Shown piece after piece: positions 59,848-64,000 of a stretch of 64,000 nt of DNA. The notes below the pieces were generated by a model. It had not been told where the DNA came from, did no database searches, and was given only the letters and a program-made list of their open reading frames with translations. Every line of letters begins with the position of its first letter. The first letter of the stretch is position 1. Position numbers and translations under genes: made by a program. Origin of the DNA: Clostridia bacterium (GTDB lineage: Bacteria; Acidobacteriota; Terriglobia; Terriglobales; Acidobacteriaceae); NCBI GenBank assembly GCA_035561135.1, contig DATMYA010000051.1, positions 98,476-162,475 of the forward strand. Reading direction: 5' to 3'.

Positions 59848-61002
59848 TTATACCGCTACTGTGACCGAAGTCTCCGTCCTGGTCACCGGTCTGTACAAAG
59901 TGTCGCGCTCGACCGGCACTCTTCCGGCTTCCGTGATTAACCGTATCAGTTCATGTCGCGTCATTCCCTGCGGAGTCGTAGCCCCTGCGTCGTGATAGAT
60001 CTTCTCTTCCACCACGGTTCCATCAATATCGTCCGCGCCGAACCTGAGCGCGATTTGTGCAATCTTCGGCGTGAGCATCTGCCAGTACGCTTTGATATGC
60101 GGGAAGTTGTCCAGCACCAGTCGCGACACCGCGATCTGCCGCAGATCCAGCATCCCTGTCGTCTTCGGCAGATGCTGTAGCGGAGTGTTGTCAGGATGGA
60201 ACGCCAACCCGATAAACGTCTGAAAGCCGCCGGTCTCGTCCTGCAAAGCTCGCAACTTAATCAAGTGATCGACGCGATCTTCGTCATTTTCGATATGACC
60301 GTAGAGCATGGTCGCATTCGACTTCAGCCCGATCTCATGCGCGACGCGAGCCGTATCCAACCACTCTGTTCCATCAATCTTGTGATCGCAGATGATCGAG
60401 CGTACGCGCTCGCTGAAAACTTCTGCGCCGCCTCCAGGCAACGAATCCACGCCTGCAGCTTTCAGTTTGAGCAGCACGTCGCGGATCGACATCCTGTACA
60501 GCTTTGCGAAGAAAGCCACCTCGACCATCGTGAATGCCTTGATGTGTACGTCCGGATAGCGCTCCTTCAGGCCAGTTACCAGGTCAAGAAAATACTGGAA
60601 CGGCAGCTCCGCATGGAGTCCGCCGACGATGTGGAATTCCGTAATCGCTTCCGTGTACCCGGACGCAGCGGACTCCCACACCTGCTCCAGCGACATCGTG
60701 TACGCGCCTGGCGTGTCCTTCTTTCGTCCGAAGGCGCACAGCCTGCAAGCCGCCACACAGACGTTCGTGGGATTGATATGCCTGTTAACGTTGAAGTACG
60801 CGACATTGCCGTGCATGCATTCGCGAACGTGATTCGCCAGCCAGCCCACGGCAAGAATGTCAGGCGACCGATACAGCGCAACCGCCTCGTCGAAGTCCAG
60901 GCGCTCACGCGCCATCACCTTCTCGGCGATTCGCGCCAGCCGCGCATCATGTGTCTGGAAAGGGTGCATACCGGAAACCGTGTCAACCGTAGATTCTGCC
61001 AT
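59848..61002 (-). CDS. mqnE: Aminodeoxyfutalosine synthase (radical SAM)
   Basis: A 384-aa radical SAM enzyme of the futalosine route to menaquinone; ATG 61002 (MAESTVDTVSGMHPFQTHDA) fits. HINPTNVCVAACRLCAFGRK carries the CxxxCxxC cluster, followed by EFHIVGGLHAELPFQYFLDL and VDSLPGGGAEVFSERVR, both characteristic of MqnE/MqnC-type enzymes. Length fits MqnE. It couples 3-enolpyruvylbenzoate to SAM-derived adenosyl. Confidence 0.93.
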   Translation of the reverse strand: MAESTVDTVSGMHPFQTHDARLARIAEKVMARERLDFDEAVALYRSPDILAVGWLANHVRECMHGNVAYFNVNRHINPTNVCVAACRLCAFGRKKDTPGAYTMSLEQVWESAASGYTEAITEFHIVGGLHAELPFQYFLDLVTGLKERYPDVHIKAFTMVEVAFFAKLYRMSIRDVLLKLKAAGVDSLPGGGAEVFSERVRSIICDHKIDGTEWLDTARVAHEIGLKSNATMLYGHIENDEDRVDHLIKLRALQDETGGFQTFIGLAFHPDNTPLQHLPKTTGMLDLRQIAVSRLVLDNFPHIKAYWQMLTPKIAQIALRFGADDIDGTVVEEKIYHDAGATTPQGMTRHELIRLITEAGRVPVERDTLYRPVTRTETSVTVAV

Positions 61003-61067
61003 TGCCCTTCGATGATAACGCACGGCAATAAGGAATCACAGCAGGAGGCGACGTCTGCGGCATGTGT

Positions 61068-61634
61068 TTATTTCAGCGATGCCGGACGGAGCACGCGGCA
61101 GGGATTGCCCACGGCAATCACTCCTGCGGGAATACTCCGTGTGACTACACTGCCTGCCCCAATGACCGTGTTGTCCCCAATTGTCACGCCGGGACAGATA
61201 ATCGTGCCGCCCCCCAGCCACACGTTGTTCCCAATTGTGACCGGTGTTGCCATCTCCAATCCGCTACGGCGAGTTGCAGCGTCAAGCGGATGGTGCGCGG
61301 TGTAGATCTGCACGCAAGGCGCAATCTGAGCGTCATCGCCGATGGTGATCAACGCGCAGTCAAGAAAGATGCAGTTGTAGTTGACGAAGCCATTGCGGCC
61401 GATGCGGATATTAACACCGTAATCGCACCAAAATGGAGACATGAAAACTGTGTCTTCACCGATTTTACCCAGCAGATCACGAAGCCGATCATAACGCGCA
61501 ACGGCGTCTTCATTTGCGATTGCGTTTAGGCGCCGCATGCGCCTTTGCGCGGAAGCGTGCGCCTGCTTCAGCTCAGGATCTGATGCCCGGTAAAGTTGGC
61601 CCGAGAGCATCTTTTCCTTTTCGGTCGCGCCCAT
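61068..61634 (-). CDS. maa: Sugar O-acetyltransferase (Maa/NodL family, hexapeptide)
   Basis: A 188-aa left-handed beta-helix acetyltransferase. MLSGQLYRASDPELKQAHAS is the Maa N-terminus, and the hexapeptide coil reads VTIGNNVWLGGGTIICPGVT and IGDNTVIGAGSVVTRSIPAG; His in YTAHHPLDAATRRSG is the likely catalytic base. Acetylates maltose/galactoside-type sugars. It lies between menaquinone genes but is not part of that pathway. Confidence 0.92.
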   Translation of the reverse strand: MGATEKEKMLSGQLYRASDPELKQAHASAQRRMRRLNAIANEDAVARYDRLRDLLGKIGEDTVFMSPFWCDYGVNIRIGRNGFVNYNCIFLDCALITIGDDAQIAPCVQIYTAHHPLDAATRRSGLEMATPVTIGNNVWLGGGTIICPGVTIGDNTVIGAGSVVTRSIPAGVIAVGNPCRVLRPASLK

Positions 61635-61778
61635 ATCCGAATTCTAGCGGATCATTTACCCACTCGGGCTCTGGGTGGGCCAACTCACCTACGGCATGCA
61701 ATCGCAAGGGTGCGATGTGAACTAGAAGAAGTCACGAAGTTATTTGGCGAATATGTAAACCCGACGCCACGCGGCCCC

Positions 61779-62639
61779 CTACCGCACGAGATAATCCCCC
61801 GCTACCGCCAACAGCAACAACATCGAGATGAATCCGTTCGTCGTGAAGAACGCCGCGTTCAGCTTGCTCAAGTCGTCGGCCTTCACCAGCGAATGCTCAT
61901 ACGCCAGCAACAGTCCCACGATCACCACACCGGCGACAGCGAACGTTCCCATCCCAAATGCGACCAGCATCCACGCAAACAACGCGAACGTTATGACGTG
62001 GAACACGCGCGCAATCACCAGCGCCCTTTCAATACCGAAGACGCATGGCACGGAATACAGGTTCGCCCGACAGTCGTACTCATAATCCTGACAGCTGTAG
62101 AGCACGTCGAAACCGCCACCCCAAAACATCACCGCCCCGGTGACGATCAATATGCGCGCGTCGAAAGTGCCGCGCACCGCTACCCATGCCGCCGCCGGCG
62201 CGACGCCCATGGCCAGTCCCAGAAACAGGTGCGCCCATCGCGTGAAACGCTTCGTGTACGAGTATACGAAGACGATGATCAGCGCTAGCGGCGATAGATA
62301 GAAGGCCAACCGGTTCAACTGCCAGGCGGCGAGCATTAGCACGGCCGAAGACACGAGCACGAACCCAAGAACGAATTGCCGCGAGAGCAAGCCCGCCGGC
62401 AGAGCGCGCGCCGCCGTGCGAGGATTGCCGGAGTCGATGTCGGCGTCGGCCAGGCGGTTAAAAGCCATCGCCGCCGAACGCGCCGCGACCAGGGCCACAC
62501 AGATCCAGAGGAGAACACGCCCAGACGGGACTCCCTGCGCGGCGATTACAGCGCCGGTCAAACCAAACGGGAGCGTCAGAAACGAATGCTCCCACTTGAT
62601 CATTTCCAGCGTGATTCCAATATTGCGGAAGAGAGGCAC
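61779..62639 (-). CDS. mqnP: UbiA-type prenyltransferase, MqnP-like
   Basis: A 286-aa membrane enzyme with about eight to nine helices, starting at GTG 62639 (MPLFRNIGITLEMIKWEHSF). AMAFNRLADADIDSGNPRTA is the first Asp-rich motif and DVLYSCQDYEYDCRANLYS the second. Proteins of this type with RTAARALPAG act in the futalosine pathway as MqnP, adding the polyprenyl tail. The mqnE gene 0.8 kb away supports this. UbiA of ubiquinone synthesis is the alternative. Confidence 0.8.
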   Translation of the reverse strand: MPLFRNIGITLEMIKWEHSFLTLPFGLTGAVIAAQGVPSGRVLLWICVALVAARSAAMAFNRLADADIDSGNPRTAARALPAGLLSRQFVLGFVLVSSAVLMLAAWQLNRLAFYLSPLALIIVFVYSYTKRFTRWAHLFLGLAMGVAPAAAWVAVRGTFDARILIVTGAVMFWGGGFDVLYSCQDYEYDCRANLYSVPCVFGIERALVIARVFHVITFALFAWMLVAFGMGTFAVAGVVIVGLLLAYEHSLVKADDLSKLNAAFFTTNGFISMLLLLAVAGDYLVR

Positions 62640-62770
62640 AACTTGATTTTAAATGAGAGCACAGCCGGGAAGCCGAGTCCGACAGATCTTCCCCCGAACG
62701 GAGCAGGCCAATACGCATCCGGCCAGTTCACCCAACGCTAAGTCCTGCTCGGTGCTGGCCAGTAAGTTCT

Positions 62771-62805
62771 CCAGGTTAACGCCGGACAGCACGGCGCTAA
62801 CCTGG
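62771..62805 (-). terminator. Hairpin after the ridA-like gene
   Basis: CCAGGTTAACGCC pairs with GGCGCTAACCTGG over 13 positions with one mismatch, which becomes a G-U pair in the minus-strand RNA. It is 6 nt after the stop of the exported RidA gene. No clear T run. Confidence 0.55.
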
Positions 62806-62810
62806 GTACC

Positions 62811-63308
62811 CTAGGGCTGGCGGTTCTTTCGGTTGGTCTTCTTCTGTGCCTCCACTGCGTTCCGGACGGCGATTCCCTGCATCTCGAAGTGCGCCCCGAA
62901 GAGCAGCGGACCCGACCCTATGAACGCGCGCGCCGGAAGGTCTTTCTTGAATTCGTGTCGATACGCGGCGTTGAAGCGTTCGTAAAGCGAAACATCCGGG
63001 CAAAAGACCTGCACCGTCACCAGGTCGTCCATGGACATGCCAACTTGCGCCAGCAATGCCTGGAAGCTGCCCAGCAAGTTCCGAATCTCCACGTCCACAT
63101 CCGTTGGGAGCTTGCCGGTCTTCGCATCCAGACCGATTCTCCCGGCCAGATACAACGAGTCACCCACCATAACGGCGTCGCTGAACGGCGCATTTGGCGG
63201 CCGATTCGGCAGATTGATGTGTTTGCGCTTCGGGTGCGACTGGCCCGCCAGAGTGCTGGTGCACAGAACCAGCGCGGCAATAACGATCAGCAATTTGCGT
63301 GAACGCAT
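62811..63308 (-). CDS. Exported RidA-family protein
   Basis: A 165-aa protein from ATG 63308 with signal peptide MRSRKLLIVIAALVLCTSTL. The mature part is the YjgF/RidA fold: PFSDAVMVGDSLYLAGRIGL, LLGSFQALLAQVGMSMDDLV and a C-terminal FGAHFEMQGIAV. RidA normally acts in the cytoplasm on reactive enamines; here the conserved Arg region reads PARAFIGSGPLLF, so deaminase activity is uncertain. Confidence 0.85.
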   Translation of the reverse strand: MRSRKLLIVIAALVLCTSTLAGQSHPKRKHINLPNRPPNAPFSDAVMVGDSLYLAGRIGLDAKTGKLPTDVDVEIRNLLGSFQALLAQVGMSMDDLVTVQVFCPDVSLYERFNAAYRHEFKKDLPARAFIGSGPLLFGAHFEMQGIAVRNAVEAQKKTNRKNRQP

Positions 63309-63650
63309 GTGGGTGTGAGGCAGCATGGACAAAAAAGCGCCCAGTCAGCATTGTGCAGCAACTCTGCTTTTCGCTGCAAGCGGCAGCCTCGGCGGGTACG
63401 TGATCAGTGAATACGATTAGTCAATACGAAACAAATGGCGCACGCGCTCCACCTCGATTTCGAAATGAGTTGCGGCCCATTACGGGAAAGGAAATAGTGT
63501 GTTGTGAGCTGAAGGTTGTGCGTTGACACCACGGTTGGTAGTCTTTCGCCGATGTTTCCGATCCGTTTCCAGTTGTTGTGTCAGACCAGCCGCTCTCGCG
63601 GCCAAGCTGGTTGCTGTGTAGCAGCAAAGATCAACCTTGGAGACATACTG
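63309..63650. other. Intergenic region, divergent genes
   Basis: About 340 bases between the exported RidA gene (-) and a small secreted-protein gene (+). It must hold promoters for both. No repeat or RNA gene is seen. Confidence 0.4.
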
Positions 63651-63935
63651 ATGAAGGCATTCATATCTGCTCTAGTCGTGGCGCTGTTAGCAGCGCCACT
63701 TTTGCTAATAGGGCAAGAACAGACCCCCACTTCCAGCACCACATTTGTCCGACGGCAAAGCACGCAGTCGCCGAAACACATCAGGACGCCCGAAGAACGC
63801 GAGGCGCTTCTCTACACAGCCTTCTTCCAAGGCGTGTTACGGACCCAGAGGCAAGCAGAAGAGGCAGAACGCGAGGAGGGGCAACCCGCGATTCAACATA
63901 AGTTCCGGGGTTGTTCATACGAGACACGAAAATAG
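63651..63935 (+). CDS. Small secreted protein, unknown
   Basis: A 94-aa protein from ATG 63651 with signal peptide MKAFISALVVALLAAPLLLI and GGAG 9 nt upstream. The mature part is short and charged (RTPEEREALLYTAFFQGVLR, then a Glu-rich helix). Function unknown. Confidence 0.65.
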   Translation: MKAFISALVVALLAAPLLLIGQEQTPTSSTTFVRRQSTQSPKHIRTPEEREALLYTAFFQGVLRTQRQAEEAEREEGQPAIQHKFRGCSYETRK

Positions 63936-64000
63936 AACCTTACGCGGTTAATCAAGATGAGCTCGGGAGATTCTTAGGAGACATCAATTATGCTCCATAT

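Overview
The window reads as an Acidobacteriota (Terriglobia-like) chromosome carrying a large tailed-phage prophage. No database search was possible, so the taxonomic call is inference. It rests on the host gene mix: futalosine-route menaquinone genes (MqnE and a UbiA-type prenyltransferase), many secreted TPR proteins, a DUF5666-type protein, a Tat-exported glycosylasparaginase and class II FBPase, all with moderately high GC codon use.

Region 1 (1-36412) is a siphovirus-like prophage, read almost entirely on the minus strand. Transcription order from right to left is: an early operon of small overlapping genes (36.4-32 kb); a DUF5131 protein and a HerA-like ATPase (32-29 kb); a replication-initiator-like protein with three 20-bp iterons (27.3-26.0 kb); a small + strand pair (24.8-25.5 kb); a lysis group (23.0-21.1 kb); HNH, terminase, portal, protease and HK97 capsid (21.1-15.0 kb); connector and neck genes with an embedded glycosyltransferase (14.6-11.8 kb); tail tube, frameshifted chaperones and tape measure (11.8-6.3 kb); and tail-tip and fibre genes running off the left edge. 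A secreted + strand cargo gene (moron) sits between the chaperones and the tape measure. No integrase or CI-type repressor is visible, so the element continues to the left of base 1. Its right boundary is most simply the 3' end of a tRNA-Lys(UUU) gene at 36413-36488.

Region 2 (36.5-64 kb) is ordinary host chromosome. It encodes EPSP synthase (aroA), ThiD, PyrF, glutaryl-CoA dehydrogenase, class II fructose-1,6-bisphosphatase, an RlpA-like protein, a YfiT/DinB-like protein, glycosylasparaginase, MqnE, a MqnP-like prenyltransferase, an exported RidA and several TPR or beta-barrel envelope proteins. Many genes are single units closed by clear hairpin terminators.

The most unusual host locus is a two-gene minus-strand unit at 59580-57312. 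The first gene fuses a ribosome-hibernation (HPF/RaiA) domain to sigma-70 regions 2 and 4. The second is a bacterial eRF1-like (baeRF) protein with a four-Cys zinc finger. Together they could link ribosome hibernation to transcription. In the prophage the main points of interest are the iteron/initiator module, a LuxR-type HTH gene flanked by a 14-bp direct repeat, a capsid precursor with an N-terminal hydrophobic segment, recurrent terminator hairpins abutting ribosome binding sites, and an early operon that starts 46 nt behind the tRNA.
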